The position numbers and the translations under genes were made by a program. Under the pieces are notes generated by a model that saw only the letters and a program-made list of their open reading frames with translations, was not told where the DNA came from and searched no databases. Positions 43,223-55,704 of a stretch of DNA of 64,000 nt are shown piece by piece. How positions within the stretch are numbered: position 1 is the stretch's first letter; each line of letters begins with the position of its first letter. The DNA is from Pseudomonas delhiensis (lineage in GTDB: Bacteria; Pseudomonadota; Gammaproteobacteria; Pseudomonadales; Pseudomonadaceae): assembly GCF_900187975.1 (NCBI RefSeq), contig NZ_FZPC01000028.1, positions 40,434 through 104,433 on the forward strand, in the 5' to 3' direction.

Positions 43223-44327
43223 GGGCGAGCACCTTGGCCAGGGCTTCGAGGAAGCGCGCGTTCTCTTCCGGCAGACCGATGGAGATGCGCAGGTGCTGCG
43301 GCATGCCGTAGCCGCCCACCGGACGGACGATCACGCCCTCGGCCAGCAGGGCCTGGTAGACCGGGCCGGCGTCGCGCTGCAGGTCGACGGCGAGGAAGTT
43401 GCCCTTCGACGGAATCCAGGTGAGGTTCAGGGCGCGCAGGCCGTCCTGCAGCTGCTGCATGCCGGCGTCGTTGACGCGCTTGCCTTCGGCCAGGTACTCG
43501 GCGTCGTCCAGCGCGGCGCAGGCGGCGGCCAGGGCCAGGCTGTTGACGTTGAACGGCTGGCGCACGCGGTTGAGCACGTCGGCGATCTGCGCCGAGGAGA
43601 TGGCGTAGCCGACGCGCAGCGAAGCCAGGCCGTAGGCCTTGGAGAAGGTGCGCGAGACCAGCAGGTTCGGATAGCGGGCCAGGTAGGCCAGGCCGTCGGG
43701 CAGTTCGTCGCCCTCGGCGTATTCGATGTAGGCCTCGTCCAGCACCACCAGGACGTTCTGCGGTACGCGGGCGAGGAAGCGCTCCAGGGCGTCCGGGCCG
43801 AACCAGGTGCCGGTGGGGTTGTTCGGGTTGGCGATGAACACCACGCGGGTATCGGCGTCGATGGCCGCCAGCATGGCTTCCAGATCATGGCCCCAGTCCC
43901 TGGCCGGCACCGCCCTGCCCTCGGCGCCGACGGCCTGGGTGGAGATCGGGTAGACGGCGAAGGCGTACTGGCTGAACACGGCGTTCAGGCCCGGGGCCAG
44001 GTAGGCGCGGGCGACCAGGTCGAGGATGTCGTTGGAGCCGTTGCCGAGGGTCACCTGGCTGGTGGTCACGCCGCAGCGCTGGGCCAGCTTGCTCTTCAGT
44101 TCGAAGCCGTTGCCGTCGGGATAGCGGGTCATTTCCGCCAGTTCGCCGCGGATCGCTTCCAGCACCCTGGCGCTGGGGCCCAGCGGGTTCTCGTTGCTGG
44201 CCAGCTTGACGATCTTCGCCGGGTCCAGGTTCAGCTCGCGGGCCAGTTCGTCGACCGGCTTGCCCGGCACGTAGGGCGAAAGTTTCTGTACGCCCGGCTG
44301 GGCCAGGGCGAGGAAGTCACACGACAT
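43215..44327 (-). CDS. hisC: Histidinol-phosphate aminotransferase HisC (second copy type)
   Basis: 370 residues, PLP class I/II. Seen: VKLASNENPLGPSARVLEAI, NPNNPTGTWF, VLDEAYIEY, and the PLP lysine in LVSRTFSKAYGLASLRVGYAI. In this aromatic operon, between pheA and tyrA-aroA, the enzyme is thought to serve phenylalanine/tyrosine transamination as well as histidine synthesis (hisC2 in P. aeruginosa). Overlaps tyrA-aroA by 8 bp. Confidence 0.93.
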   Translation of the reverse strand: MSCDFLALAQPGVQKLSPYVPGKPVDELARELNLDPAKIVKLASNENPLGPSARVLEAIRGELAEMTRYPDGNGFELKSKLAQRCGVTTSQVTLGNGSNDILDLVARAYLAPGLNAVFSQYAFAVYPISTQAVGAEGRAVPARDWGHDLEAMLAAIDADTRVVFIANPNNPTGTWFGPDALERFLARVPQNVLVVLDEAYIEYAEGDELPDGLAYLARYPNLLVSRTFSKAYGLASLRVGYAISSAQIADVLNRVRQPFNVNSLALAAACAALDDAEYLAEGKRVNDAGMQQLQDGLRALNLTWIPSKGNFLAVDLQRDAGPVYQALLAEGVIVRPVGGYGMPQHLRISIGLPEENARFLEALAKVLARA

Positions 44328-44339
44328 ATCTGAGGCCTC

Positions 44340-44391
44340 AGGCTACAGGCCCCAGGCCGCAGGCATAGACGCTCTTCACCGCCTGTAGCCT
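44340..44391. repeat. Inverted repeat in the pheA-hisC gap
   Basis: Perfect 11-bp arms (AGGCTACAGGC / GCCTGTAGCCT) 30 bp apart, followed by short GCCTGCC direct repeats. It fills the only sizeable gap (88 bp) in the aromatic operon. It may form an mRNA processing or attenuation structure, or be a repetitive Pseudomonas element. Confidence 0.6.
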
Positions 44392-44415
44392 GCCGCCTGC
44401 CGCCTGCCGCCGCAG

Positions 44416-45513
44416 TTAAAGTACCGCTTTGGGATAGGAGCCCAGCACCTTCAGCGCCACGGCTTCGCTGTTGATCTTCTCCAGCACGTCCTTGATCAGC
44501 GGGTCCTTGTGGTGGCCGACGAAGTCGATGAAGAACACGTAGGTCCACTTGCCACTGCGCGAGGGGCGGGTCTCGATGCGGGTCAGGTCGATGCCGTTGG
44601 TGTGGAACGGCACCAGCAGCTCGTGCAGCGCGCCGGGCTTGTTGCGCATGGAGACGATGATCGAGGTCTTGTCGTCGCCGGTGGGCGGCACTTCCTGGTT
44701 GCCGATGATGAGGAAGCGCGTGGAGTTGTCCGGGCGGTCCTCGATCTTCTCGAACAGCTTGTCCAGGCCGTACAGGCTGGCCGCCATGTCGCCGGCGATG
44801 GCCGCGCTGTTCCACTCGCTCTTCACCCGCTTGGCGGCGTCGGCGTTGCTCGGCACCGCCACGCGCTCGACGTTCGGGTAGTGCGCGTCCAGCCACTTGC
44901 GGCACTGGGCCAGGGACTGGGCGTGGGAATAGATGCGGGTGATGCTGTCGGTCTTGGTGTTCTCGCCCACCAGCAGGTGGTGGTGGATGCGCAGCTCGAC
45001 CTCGCCGCAGATCACCATGTCGTGCTCGAGGAAGCTGTCCAGGGTGTGGTTCACCGCGCCCTCGGTGGAGTTCTCCACCGGCACCACGCCGAAGTTCACC
45101 GCGCCGGCGGCCACTTCGCGGAACACCTCGTCGATGGCCGCCATCGGCGTGCTGATCACCGCATGGCCGAAGTGCTTGAGCGCCGCGGCCTGGGTGAAGG
45201 TGCCCTCGGGGCCGAGGTAGGCGACCTTGAGCGGCTGCTCCAGGGCCAGGCAGGAGGACATGATCTCGCGGAACAGCCGCGCCACTTCCTCGTTGCCCAG
45301 CGGGCCCTTGTTCAGTTCCATGATGTGCTTGAGCACCCAGGCCTCGCGCTCGGGCCGGTAGAACACCGGCTTCTCGCCCTCGGCCAGGGACTGCATCTTC
45401 ACCCGCGCCACGTCGGTGGCGCAGCGGGCGCGTTCGCTGATCAGCTCGAGGATCTTCTCGTCGAGGCTGTCGATGCGTACGCGCAAAGCCTTGAGCTGGT
45501 CAGCGTCGCTCAT
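44416..45513 (-). CDS. pheA: Chorismate mutase / prephenate dehydratase (P-protein)
   Basis: 365 residues from ATG 45513 (MSDADQLKALRVRIDSLDEKILELISERARC). Domains in order: AroQ chorismate mutase (~1-90), prephenate dehydratase (VAYLGPEGTFTQAAALKHFG; VPVENSTEGAVNHTLDSF; the TRF motif in NSTRFLII), and an ACT domain (TSIIVSMRNKPGALHELLVPFHTNGIDLTRIETRPSRS) that binds phenylalanine for feedback control. The start overlaps the serC stop by 1 bp. Complete, with no leader peptide visible. Confidence 0.97.
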   Translation of the reverse strand: MSDADQLKALRVRIDSLDEKILELISERARCATDVARVKMQSLAEGEKPVFYRPEREAWVLKHIMELNKGPLGNEEVARLFREIMSSCLALEQPLKVAYLGPEGTFTQAAALKHFGHAVISTPMAAIDEVFREVAAGAVNFGVVPVENSTEGAVNHTLDSFLEHDMVICGEVELRIHHHLLVGENTKTDSITRIYSHAQSLAQCRKWLDAHYPNVERVAVPSNADAAKRVKSEWNSAAIAGDMAASLYGLDKLFEKIEDRPDNSTRFLIIGNQEVPPTGDDKTSIIVSMRNKPGALHELLVPFHTNGIDLTRIETRPSRSGKWTYVFFIDFVGHHKDPLIKDVLEKINSEAVALKVLGSYPKAVL

Positions 45514-46598
45514 CAGCCGTGCTCCTTCTCGAACTCCGCCATGTAGGCCACCAGGGCCTCGATGGCGTCCAGGCCCAGGGCGTTGTAGATGGAGGCGCGC
45601 ATGCCGCCCACCGAGCGGTGGCCCTTGAGGTTGAGCAGGCCACGGGCGTCGGCGCCGGCGAGGAAGGCCTTGTCGAGCTTCTCGTCGGCCAGGCGGAAGG
45701 GCACGTTCATCCAGGAACGGGCGCTGGGCTGGATGGGGTTGGTGTAGAAGTCGCTGCCGTCGATGAAGCCGTACAGCATGTCCTTCTTGGCGCGGTTGCG
45801 CTTCTCCATGGCCTCGACGCCGCCCTGCTCCTTCAGCCACTGGAAGACCAGGCCGGAGAGGTACCAGGAATAGGTGGCCGGGGTGTTGTACATGGAGCCG
45901 TTGTCGGCGGCGACCTTGTAGTTGAGCATGGTCGGGCAGATGCTGCGGGCGCGGCCCAGCAGGTCTTCGCGGACGATGACCACCACCAGGCCGGACGGGC
46001 CGATGTTCTTCTGCGCGCCGGCGTAGATCAGGCCGAACTTCGACACGTCGATCGGGCGCGAGAGGATGTCCGAGGACATGTCCACCACCAGCGGCACGTC
46101 GCCCACCTCCGGCACCCAGTCGAACTCCAGGCCGCCGATGGTCTCGTTGGACGCGTAGTGCAGATAGGCGGCGCCCGGGCTCAGGTTCCACTCGTTCTGC
46201 CCGGGAATGGCGAAGTAGTCGTACTTCGAGGCGCTGGCGACCACGTTGACGTTGCCGAAGCGGCGCGCTTCCTCGATGGCCTTCTTCGACCAGATGCCGG
46301 TCTCCACGTAGTCGGCCACGCCGTCCTCGGGCAGCAGGTTCAGCGGGATCTCGGCGAACTGCTGGCTGGCGCCGCCCTGCAGGAACAGCACCTTGTAGTT
46401 CGACGGCACGCCCATCAGGTCGCGCAGGTCCTGCTCGGCCTTCTCGGCGATGGCCACGTAGTCGTCGCTGCGGTGGCTCATCTCCATGACCGACAGGCCC
46501 TTGCCCTGCCAGTCGAGCAACTCTTCGCGGGCGCGCTCCAGCACCTCGGTGGGAAGCGCAGCGGGACCTGCGCAGAAGTTATAGGCTCGCTTGCTCAC
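45513..46598 (-). CDS. serC: Phosphoserine aminotransferase
   Basis: 361 residues from GTG 46598 (MSKRAYNFCAGPAALP), with GCGAGAG 5 nt upstream; a GTG six bases earlier is also in frame. It makes phosphoserine in serine synthesis and acts in pyridoxine synthesis. PLP lysine is in KFGLIYAGAQKNIGPSGLVVV; the N-terminal SHRSDDY loop is intact. First gene downstream of gyrA, 15 bp away. Confidence 0.96.
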   Translation of the reverse strand: MSKRAYNFCAGPAALPTEVLERAREELLDWQGKGLSVMEMSHRSDDYVAIAEKAEQDLRDLMGVPSNYKVLFLQGGASQQFAEIPLNLLPEDGVADYVETGIWSKKAIEEARRFGNVNVVASASKYDYFAIPGQNEWNLSPGAAYLHYASNETIGGLEFDWVPEVGDVPLVVDMSSDILSRPIDVSKFGLIYAGAQKNIGPSGLVVVIVREDLLGRARSICPTMLNYKVAADNGSMYNTPATYSWYLSGLVFQWLKEQGGVEAMEKRNRAKKDMLYGFIDGSDFYTNPIQPSARSWMNVPFRLADEKLDKAFLAGADARGLLNLKGHRSVGGMRASIYNALGLDAIEALVAYMAEFEKEHG

Positions 46599-46613
46599 AT
46601 CCACTCTCGCTAG

Positions 46614-49373
<2,760 letters not shown>

Positions 49374-49506
49374 GAGAAGCCTGGTTCCTTTTGCAGATGG
49401 AACTCCGCCTCGCCCATCCCGAGCCCGGCGGAGTGCGACGGCGCCATCAGAACGCCATCGACTCACAACAAATCAAAGACTTAGGTCATTGATCCGCGCA
49501 ATCGAC

Positions 49507-49525
49507 GGGGCCAGAAAAAGGCCCC
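49507..49525. terminator. Hairpin between mtnA and gyrA
   Basis: GGGGCC / GGCCCC with AGAAAAA in the loop on the plus strand (TTTTTCT on the minus). The T-run lies in the loop, not after the stem, so terminator function is uncertain. It sits in the 212-bp gap that holds the gyrA promoter region. Confidence 0.35.
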
Positions 49526-49585
49526 ACTGAGAACCGTCGGAGCTTACCACAAGCCAGGGGGAACACCTATCCCCGCCCGGCGCCC

Positions 49586-50662
49586 TCAATGCAGGCGCTT
49601 GCGGCTCATCAACTGGGCCATGCGCTCGGCGTCGGGGCGCTCGACGACGCCGCGCTCGGTCACGATGGCATCGACCAGGTCCGCCGGGGTCACGTCGAAC
49701 ACCGGATTGTAGGCATCCACCTCGGCCGCCACCCGTTTGCCGCCGATTTCCAGGAGTTCGCGGCCGTCGCGCTCCTCGATGGGGATGTCCTCGCCGCTCT
49801 CCAGGTTCATGTCGATGGTCGAGCTGGGCGCCACCACCATGAAGCGCACGCCGTGGTGCATGGCGTTGACCGCCAACTGGTAGGTGCCGATCTTGTTCGC
49901 CACGTCGCCGTTGGCGGTGATGCGGTCGGCGCCGACGATGACCCAGGTGATGCTCTCGGTCTTCATCAGGTGCGCCGCCGCGGCATCGACGTTGAGCGTC
50001 ACCGGCACGCCTTCGTTGGCCAGCTCCCAGGCGGTCAGGCGCGCGCCCTGCAGCCAGGGGCGGGTCTCGTCGGCGTAGATGCGCTCGACCAGGCCCTCCA
50101 GGTGCGCCGCGCGGATCACCCCCAGGGCGGTGCCGAAGCCGCCGGTGGCCAGGGCGCCGGTGTTGCAGTGGGTGAGGATCTTCTGCGGACCGGCGTGCTG
50201 CTTGCGGATCAGCTCGACGCCGAGCTGGGCCATGGTCAGGTTGGCCTCGCGGTCGCTCTCGTGGATGGCGATGGCCTCGGCCTCCAGCACCTGCAGCGGG
50301 TCGTCGCCCGGCTTCAGGCGGTCGAGGCGCTCGCGCATGCGGTTCAGCGCCCAGAACAGGTTGACCGCGGTGGGCCGCGACTCGGCCAGCACGCGGAAGT
50401 CGTCCTCCAGGGCCTCGCGCCAGCCGCCGCCGTTGTTCAGGCGGGCCTGCAGGCCCAGTACCAGGCCATAGGCCGCGGCGATGCCGATGGCCGGGGCGCC
50501 GCGCACCACCATCTGGCGGATGGCCTCGGCGACGCCGGCGGCGCTGTCGTAGCTCAGCCAGGTTTCCTCCAGCGGCAGCAGGCGCTGGTCGAGCAGACGG
50601 AGGGTGCCCTTGCGCCAATCAATGGCCGTGACCCGCTCGGCCGCCAACAGTCGCTCACGCAT
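49586..50662 (-). CDS. mtnA: Methylthioribose-1-phosphate isomerase
   Basis: 358 residues from ATG 50662 with AGAGG upstream. It isomerises MTR-1-P to MTRu-1-P in methionine salvage. Motifs: [39 protein letters not shown] with the catalytic Cys, [24 protein letters not shown] with the catalytic Asp. Divergent from the deaminase mtaD, which acts earlier in the same pathway. Confidence 0.96.
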   Translation of the reverse strand: MRERLLAAERVTAIDWRKGTLRLLDQRLLPLEETWLSYDSAAGVAEAIRQMVVRGAPAIGIAAAYGLVLGLQARLNNGGGWREALEDDFRVLAESRPTAVNLFWALNRMRERLDRLKPGDDPLQVLEAEAIAIHESDREANLTMAQLGVELIRKQHAGPQKILTHCNTGALATGGFGTALGVIRAAHLEGLVERIYADETRPWLQGARLTAWELANEGVPVTLNVDAAAAHLMKTESITWVIVGADRITANGDVANKIGTYQLAVNAMHHGVRFMVVAPSSTIDMNLESGEDIPIEERDGRELLEIGGKRVAAEVDAYNPVFDVTPADLVDAIVTERGVVERPDAERMAQLMSRKRLH

Positions 50663-50819
50663 GGAACACCTCTTTCTTCTATCAGGTCCGGGCGCGCCGG
50701 GCGGCACGCCGATATCGAGCCCGGCCAGGGCCGGGAAAACCCGCGAGTATAACGAGCCGCAGGCCAAGGCGCTCGGGTATACTGCCGGGCACCCGTTCCC
50801 GCGCCGCAGGAAGCGCCCC

Positions 50820-52145
50820 ATGCCCGACGCCAAAGCCCCTCTCGACCTGCTTCTGCTGCCGACCTGGATAGTCCCGGTGGAACCCGCCGGCGTGGTCCTG
50901 CGCGACCATGCGCTGGGCATCCGCGACGGCCGCATCGCCCTGCTCGCCCCGCGCGCCGAGGCCCTGCGCCATCCGGCGGCGGAAACCCGCGAGCTGCCGG
51001 GCATGCTGCTCGCCCCGGGCCTGGTCAACGCCCACGGCCATGCCGCCATGAGCCTGTTCCGCGGCCTGGCCGACGACCTGCCGCTGATGACCTGGCTGCA
51101 GGAGCACATCTGGCCGGCCGAGGCGAAATGGGTGGACGAGGACTTCGTGCGCACCGGCAGCGAGCTGGCCATCGCCGAGCAGATCAGGGGCGGCATCAGC
51201 TGCTTCTCGGACATGTACTTCCACCCGCGGGTGACCTGCGAGGCGGTCCACGACAGCGGCATCCGCGCCCAGGTGTGCGTGCCGGTGCTGGACTTTCCCA
51301 TGCCCGGCGCCCGCGACGCCGAGGAGGCGATCCGCCAGGGCGTGGCCCTGCACGACGACCTCAAGCACCACCCGCGCATCCGCGTGGCCTTCGGCCCGCA
51401 CGCGCCCTACACGGTCGGCGACGACAAGCTGGGGAACGTGCTGATGCTGGCCGAGGAGCTCGACGCCGGCATCCAGATGCACGTCCACGAGACCGCCTTC
51501 GAGGTCCAGCAGGCCCTGGAGAAGCACGCCGAGCGCCCGCTGGCCCGGCTGCACCGCCTGGGCCTGCTGGGGCCGCGCTTCCAGGCCGTGCACATGACCC
51601 AGGTGAGCGACGAGGACCTGGAGCTGCTGGTGGAGACCAACAGCTCGGTGATCCACTGCCCCGAGTCCAACCTCAAGCTGGCCAGCGGCTTCTGCCCGGT
51701 GGAACGCCTCTGGCAGGCCGGGGTCAACGTAGCCATAGGCACCGACGGCGCGGCCAGCAACAACGACCTCGACCTGCTCGGCGAAACCCGCACCGCCGCC
51801 CTGCTGGCCAAGGCCGTGGCCGGCCAGGCCACCGCCCTGGACGCCCACCGCGCGCTGCGCATGGCCACCCTGAACGGCGCCCGCGCCCTGGGCCTGGAGC
51901 AGGAGATCGGCTCGCTGGAGCTGGACAAGTCCGCCGACCTCGTGGCCTTCGACCTCTCCGGGCTGGCCCAGCAGCCGGTCTACGAGCCGGTTTCGCAACT
52001 GATCTACGCCAGCGGCCGCGACTGCGTGCGCCACCTGTGGGTCAGCGGCAAGCAGCTGCTGGACGCCGGCCGCCTGACGCGCCTGGACGAGGGCCGCCTG
52101 GCCGCCGAGGCCGGCGCCTGGGGCCGGCGCATCGCCGGCGCCTGA
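50820..52145 (+). CDS. mtaD: Methylthioadenosine deaminase (TRZ/ATZ amidohydrolase family)
   Basis: 441 residues from ATG 50820. Amidohydrolase barrel with metal motif [27 protein letters not shown], a second His in [14 protein letters not shown] and the Asp in [17 protein letters not shown]. The PAO1 homologue PA3170 is reported as a 5'-methylthioadenosine deaminase that makes methylthioinosine. Its place across from mtnA supports a salvage route via deamination. The longer upstream frame is not used; the gap to mtnA is 157 bp. Confidence 0.9.
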   Translation: MPDAKAPLDLLLLPTWIVPVEPAGVVLRDHALGIRDGRIALLAPRAEALRHPAAETRELPGMLLAPGLVNAHGHAAMSLFRGLADDLPLMTWLQEHIWPAEAKWVDEDFVRTGSELAIAEQIRGGISCFSDMYFHPRVTCEAVHDSGIRAQVCVPVLDFPMPGARDAEEAIRQGVALHDDLKHHPRIRVAFGPHAPYTVGDDKLGNVLMLAEELDAGIQMHVHETAFEVQQALEKHAERPLARLHRLGLLGPRFQAVHMTQVSDEDLELLVETNSSVIHCPESNLKLASGFCPVERLWQAGVNVAIGTDGAASNNDLDLLGETRTAALLAKAVAGQATALDAHRALRMATLNGARALGLEQEIGSLELDKSADLVAFDLSGLAQQPVYEPVSQLIYASGRDCVRHLWVSGKQLLDAGRLTRLDEGRLAAEAGAWGRRIAGA

Positions 52146-52261
52146 ACACCGCCGGGCGCGGCTGCGACAATCTGTCATGCCGCGCCCATCCGCCGCGCGA
52201 AGCTGGCATCATAGTCGGCCTGCGCGCCACGATTTCCCATGATTTGCAACGAAGGTACGCC

Positions 52262-52960
52262 ATGAGCAACGTCGACCACGCCGAGATCGCCAAATTCGAG
52301 GCACTGGCCCATCGCTGGTGGGACCGCGAGAGCGAGTTCAAGCCGCTGCACGACATCAACCCGCTGCGCGTCAACTGGATCGACGAGCGCGCCAGCCTGG
52401 CCGGCAAGAAGGTGCTGGACGTCGGCTGCGGCGGCGGCATCCTCAGCGAGGCCATGGCCCAGCGCGGCGCCACCGTCATGGGCATCGACATGGGCGAGGC
52501 GCCGCTGGCGGTGGCCCAGCTGCACCAGCTGGAATCCGGCGTGCCGGTGGAATACCGGCGCACCACCGCCGAGCAGTTGGCCGAGGAAATGCCCGGGCAG
52601 TTCGACGTGGTCACCTGCCTGGAGATGCTCGAGCACGTGCCCGACCCGGCCTCGGTGATCCGCGCCTGCCACAGGATGGTCAAGCCCGGCGGCCAGGTGT
52701 TCTTCTCCACCATCAACCGCAACCCCAAGGCTTACCTGTTCGCCATCGTCGGCGCCGAGTACGTCATGCGCCTGCTGCCGCGCGGCACCCACGACTTCAA
52801 GAAGTTCATCCGCCCCTCCGAGCTGGGCGCCTGGTCGCGCGATGCGGGCCTGGCGGTCAAGGACATCGTCGGCCTGACCTACAACCCGCTGACCAAGCAC
52901 TACAAGCTGGCCGACGACGTCGACGTCAACTACATGATCCAGACCCTGCGCGAGGAATGA
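52262..52960 (+). CDS. ubiG: Ubiquinone biosynthesis O-methyltransferase UbiG
   Basis: 232 residues from ATG 52262. SAM-dependent methyltransferase: [30 protein letters not shown] (motif I), [16 protein letters not shown] (motif II), and the UbiG-type [37 protein letters not shown]. It methylates two hydroxyl groups on the quinone ring. The downstream gene starts only 5 bp after its stop, forming an operon with mupP. Confidence 0.96.
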   Translation: MSNVDHAEIAKFEALAHRWWDRESEFKPLHDINPLRVNWIDERASLAGKKVLDVGCGGGILSEAMAQRGATVMGIDMGEAPLAVAQLHQLESGVPVEYRRTTAEQLAEEMPGQFDVVTCLEMLEHVPDPASVIRACHRMVKPGGQVFFSTINRNPKAYLFAIVGAEYVMRLLPRGTHDFKKFIRPSELGAWSRDAGLAVKDIVGLTYNPLTKHYKLADDVDVNYMIQTLREE

Positions 52961-52965
52961 CGCCG

Positions 52966-53637
52966 ATGCAGCTCAGAGCGGTTCTCTTCGACATGGACGG
53001 CACCCTGCTGGACACCGCGCCGGATTTCATCGCCGTGTGCCAGGCCATGCTCGCCGCCCACGGCCGCGCCCCGATCGACGACCAGCGCATCGCCGACGTG
53101 GTCTCCGGCGGCGCTCGCGCCATGGTCGCCGCGACCTTCGACATGGACCCCGAAGCTCCCGGCTTCGAGACGCTGCGCCAGGAATTCCTCGACCGCTACC
53201 AGGACCACTGCGCGGTCTACAGCCGCCTGTACGACGGCATGCCGGAGCTGCTGGAAAGCATCGAGCGGGCCAACCTGATCTGGGGCGTGGTGACCAACAA
53301 GCCGGTGCGCTTCGCCGAACCGATCATGCAGCAGTTGGGCCTGGCCGAGCGCTCGGCGGTGCTGGTCTGCCCGGACCACGTGACCAACAGCAAGCCCGAC
53401 CCGGAGCCGCTGCTGCTGGCCTGCAGCCAGCTGGGCATCGACCCGGCCCAGGTACTGTTCATCGGCGACGACCTGCGCGACATCGAGTCCGGCCGCGCCG
53501 CCGGTACCAAGACCGCGGCGGTGCGCTACGGCTACATCCACCCCGAGGACAACCCCGCGCACTGGGGCGCCGACGTCATCGTCGACCACCCCCGCGACCT
53601 GCTGGCCGTGCTCGACCGCGCGCTCTGTAGCTGCTAG
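52966..53637 (+). CDS. mupP: HAD phosphatase MupP (N-acetylmuramic acid 6-phosphate phosphatase)
   Basis: 223 residues; ATG 52966 has GAGGA at proper spacing (ATG 52957 overlapping the ubiG stop is less likely). HAD motifs: [14 protein letters not shown] (nucleophile Asp), VVTNKP, and K...[16 protein letters not shown]. The ubiG-mupP-yciK order in Pseudomonas encodes MupP of the cell-wall recycling route that bypasses de novo UDP-MurNAc synthesis and affects fosfomycin and beta-lactam response. Phosphoglycolate phosphatase (gph) is the alternative by sequence alone. Confidence 0.88.
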   Translation: MQLRAVLFDMDGTLLDTAPDFIAVCQAMLAAHGRAPIDDQRIADVVSGGARAMVAATFDMDPEAPGFETLRQEFLDRYQDHCAVYSRLYDGMPELLESIERANLIWGVVTNKPVRFAEPIMQQLGLAERSAVLVCPDHVTNSKPDPEPLLLACSQLGIDPAQVLFIGDDLRDIESGRAAGTKTAAVRYGYIHPEDNPAHWGADVIVDHPRDLLAVLDRALCSC

Positions 53638-53671
53638 AGCAGCAGCCCCAAGCAACAAGCTGCAAGCCTCA

Positions 53672-53708
53672 AGCTCAAGCCGCTCTTTGTGACTTGCGGC
53701 TTGAAGCT
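53672..53708. repeat. Inverted repeat between mupP and yciK
   Basis: AGCTCAAGCCGC / GCGGCTTGAAGCT with one bulged base, in an 87-bp AGCTTGCAAGC-rich gap. It is a frequent Pseudomonas intergenic motif style and could form an mRNA hairpin. Confidence 0.55.
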
Positions 53709-53724
53709 CGCCGAAGGAGATTCC

Positions 53725-54468
53725 ATGTTCCAATATTCCGCCCGCCCCGACCTGCTCAAGGACCGGGTGATCCTGGTCACCGGCGCCGGCCGCGGCATCG
53801 GTGCCGCCGCCGCGCGGGCCTATGCCGCCCACGGCGCCACCGTGCTGCTGCTGGGCAAGAGCGAGGAAAACCTCAACCAGACCTACGACCAGATCGAGGC
53901 CGCCGGCCACCCGCAGCCGGTGGTCATCCCCTTCAACCTGGAAACCGCCCAGCCGCACCAGTACGACGAGCTGGCAGCCACCATCGAGAAGGAATGCGGC
54001 AAGCTCGACGGCCTGCTGCACAACGCCTCCATCCTCGGCCTGCGCTCGCCCATCGAGCAGATCTCCGGGGAAAACTTCATGCGCGTCATGCAGGTCAACG
54101 TCAACGCGGTGTTCATGCTGACCCACGCCATGCTGCCGTTGCTCAAGCTGGCCAGCGACGCCTCGGTGATCTTCACCTCCAGCAGCGTCGGCCGTAAGGG
54201 CCGAGCCTACTGGGGCGCCTACGCGGTGTCCAAGTTCGCCACCGAAGGCCTGATGCAGGTGATGGCCGACGAGTGCGACGGCACCAACGCGGTCCGCGCC
54301 AACAGCGTCAACCCCGGCGCCACCCGCACCAGCATGCGCGCCATGGCCTACCCGGGCGAGAACCCGGCGAACAACCCGGCGCCCGACGAGATCATGCCGG
54401 TCTACCTGTACCTGATGGGCCCGGACAGCATCGGCGTCAACGGCCAGGCCTTCGACGCCCAGGCCTGA
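53725..54468 (+). CDS. yciK: YciK-like short-chain dehydrogenase
   Basis: 247 residues from ATG 53725 with AAGGAG upstream. SDR fold: VTGAGRGIGAAAARAYAAHG (NAD(P) site), HNASILG (NNAG-type), S-x-Y-K set in TSSSVGRKGRAYWGAYAVSKFATEG. YciK-family oxidoreductase of unknown substrate, conserved beside ubiG/mupP. Followed by a strong hairpin terminator. Confidence 0.92.
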   Translation: MFQYSARPDLLKDRVILVTGAGRGIGAAAARAYAAHGATVLLLGKSEENLNQTYDQIEAAGHPQPVVIPFNLETAQPHQYDELAATIEKECGKLDGLLHNASILGLRSPIEQISGENFMRVMQVNVNAVFMLTHAMLPLLKLASDASVIFTSSSVGRKGRAYWGAYAVSKFATEGLMQVMADECDGTNAVRANSVNPGATRTSMRAMAYPGENPANNPAPDEIMPVYLYLMGPDSIGVNGQAFDAQA

Positions 54469-54470
54469 CC

Positions 54471-54508
54471 GGCGCGGGGCGGCGCAGCGGCCGCCCCGCC
54501 GGTTTTCC
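54471..54508 (+). terminator. yciK terminator
   Basis: Long GC stem (GGCGCGGGGCGGC ... GCCGCCCCGCC) followed by GGTTTT, a few bases after the yciK stop codon. Confidence 0.7.
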
Positions 54509-54654
54509 GGCTCCGCCCGGGGGAAGGCCCCGCGACCACCCCGGCAAAGTCGCCATCATTTTGACATCCCTTTCCGCGACCTCCCCCCGCCCGCGGAACC
54601 AAAGCCCGCGCCAGACGGTCCCTTGAGCCGTCAGAACAGAACTTTCCGCGGGTT

Positions 54655-54668
54655 GGCACGAAAATAGC
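54655..54668 (+). promoter_or_regulatory. Sigma-54-like promoter before the diguanylate cyclase
   Basis: TTGGCACG-AAAA-TAGC keeps the invariant GG and GC with exactly 10 bp between (consensus TGGCAC-N5-TTGC), 46 bp before ATG 54715. The -12 T of TTGC is A here, so it may be weak. Confidence 0.5.
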
Positions 54669-54714
54669 TCAGCCCTCACTGTCGCCGTTTTTGCGCCAGA
54701 GGTCGCCACGCGTC

Positions 54715-55644
54715 ATGGCCCCGCCCAAGCAGTCCAACACCATCGATTTCGACACCGCCAAGCTCCAGCGCCTGGGCCTTGGCGAGAGCAGCCGCCCGCG
54801 CGGCCGGCGCCCGGCCAGCCTGGCGGATGTGCGCCGGCAGCTCGCCGTGCAGTTGCAGACCAGCCTTGAGACCGAACGCGTCCTGGGCCTGTTCTTCCAG
54901 GAGATCCAGGCGCTGCTGCCGCTGGACTACCTGAGCTACCAGAACGGCAGCGCCGACCTGCGCCTGGAGTTCGGCGAAGTGGCCAGCCACGGCGCCACCT
55001 ATCACCTCAACCACGCGGGGGAATACCTGGGCGAGCTGGCCTTCCGCCGCCGCCGGCCCTTCGACGAGAGCGAGCTGGGCCAGTTGGAAAGCCTGATCGC
55101 CAGCCTGCTCTACCCACTGCGCAACGCCCTGCTCTACCGCGCGGCCATCCAGGCCGCCCTGCGCGACGCGCTGACCGGCACCGGCAACCGCATCGCCATG
55201 GACCAGGCCCTGGGCCGCGAGGTCGAGCTGGCGCGGCGCAGCCTGCAGCCGCTGTCGGTGCTGATGCTCGACCTGGACCACTTCAAGCGCATCAACGACC
55301 AGCACGGCCACAGCCACGGCGACGAGGCCCTGCGCTGCGTGGCCCGGGCGATCAAGGCCAGCCTGCGCAACGTCGACATGGTCTTCCGCTTCGGCGGCGA
55401 GGAGTTCCTCGTGCTGCTGTCCAACACCCCGGGCAGCAGCGCCGCCCAGGTCGGCGAGAGGCTGCGGCAGGCCGTCCAGGAGCTGGACTTTGCCGTCGAC
55501 GGCCAGCACGTGCCGCTGTCCATCAGCCTCGGCTGCGCCACCCTGATCGCCGGCGAGCGCGTCGACGACCTGCTGCACCGGGCCGACGCCGCGCTCTACG
55601 CGGCCAAGCGCAACGGCCGCAACCGCCTGGCCTGCGCCGGCTGA
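54715..55644 (+). CDS. Diguanylate cyclase (GGDEF domain)
   Basis: 309 residues from ATG 54715. The N-terminal ~150 residues look like a small GAF-type sensor (LETERVLGLFFQEIQALLPLDYLSYQNG). The catalytic domain has DALTGTGNRIAMDQAL, LMLDLDHFKRINDQHGHSHGDEAL and active-site GGEEF preceded by an RxxD product-inhibition site at the correct 5-residue spacing (RNVD-MVFRF-GGEEF). It should make c-di-GMP and be feedback-inhibited. No transmembrane helix, so cytosolic. Stand-alone gene with its own putative promoter and terminator. Confidence 0.93.
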   Translation: MAPPKQSNTIDFDTAKLQRLGLGESSRPRGRRPASLADVRRQLAVQLQTSLETERVLGLFFQEIQALLPLDYLSYQNGSADLRLEFGEVASHGATYHLNHAGEYLGELAFRRRRPFDESELGQLESLIASLLYPLRNALLYRAAIQAALRDALTGTGNRIAMDQALGREVELARRSLQPLSVLMLDLDHFKRINDQHGHSHGDEALRCVARAIKASLRNVDMVFRFGGEEFLVLLSNTPGSSAAQVGERLRQAVQELDFAVDGQHVPLSISLGCATLIAGERVDDLLHRADAALYAAKRNGRNRLACAG

Positions 55645-55666
55645 GCGGACATTTGCGCAGGCGAAG

Positions 55667-55692
55667 AAAAGGGCTCCGAGGAGCCCTTTTTC
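55667..55692. terminator. Bidirectional terminator between the diguanylate cyclase and rluB
   Basis: AAAAGGGCTCC-GAG-GAGCCCTTTTT in the 60-bp gap between convergent genes. T-runs on both strands. Confidence 0.88.
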
Positions 55693-55704
55693 CATGCCTG
55701 GCGC

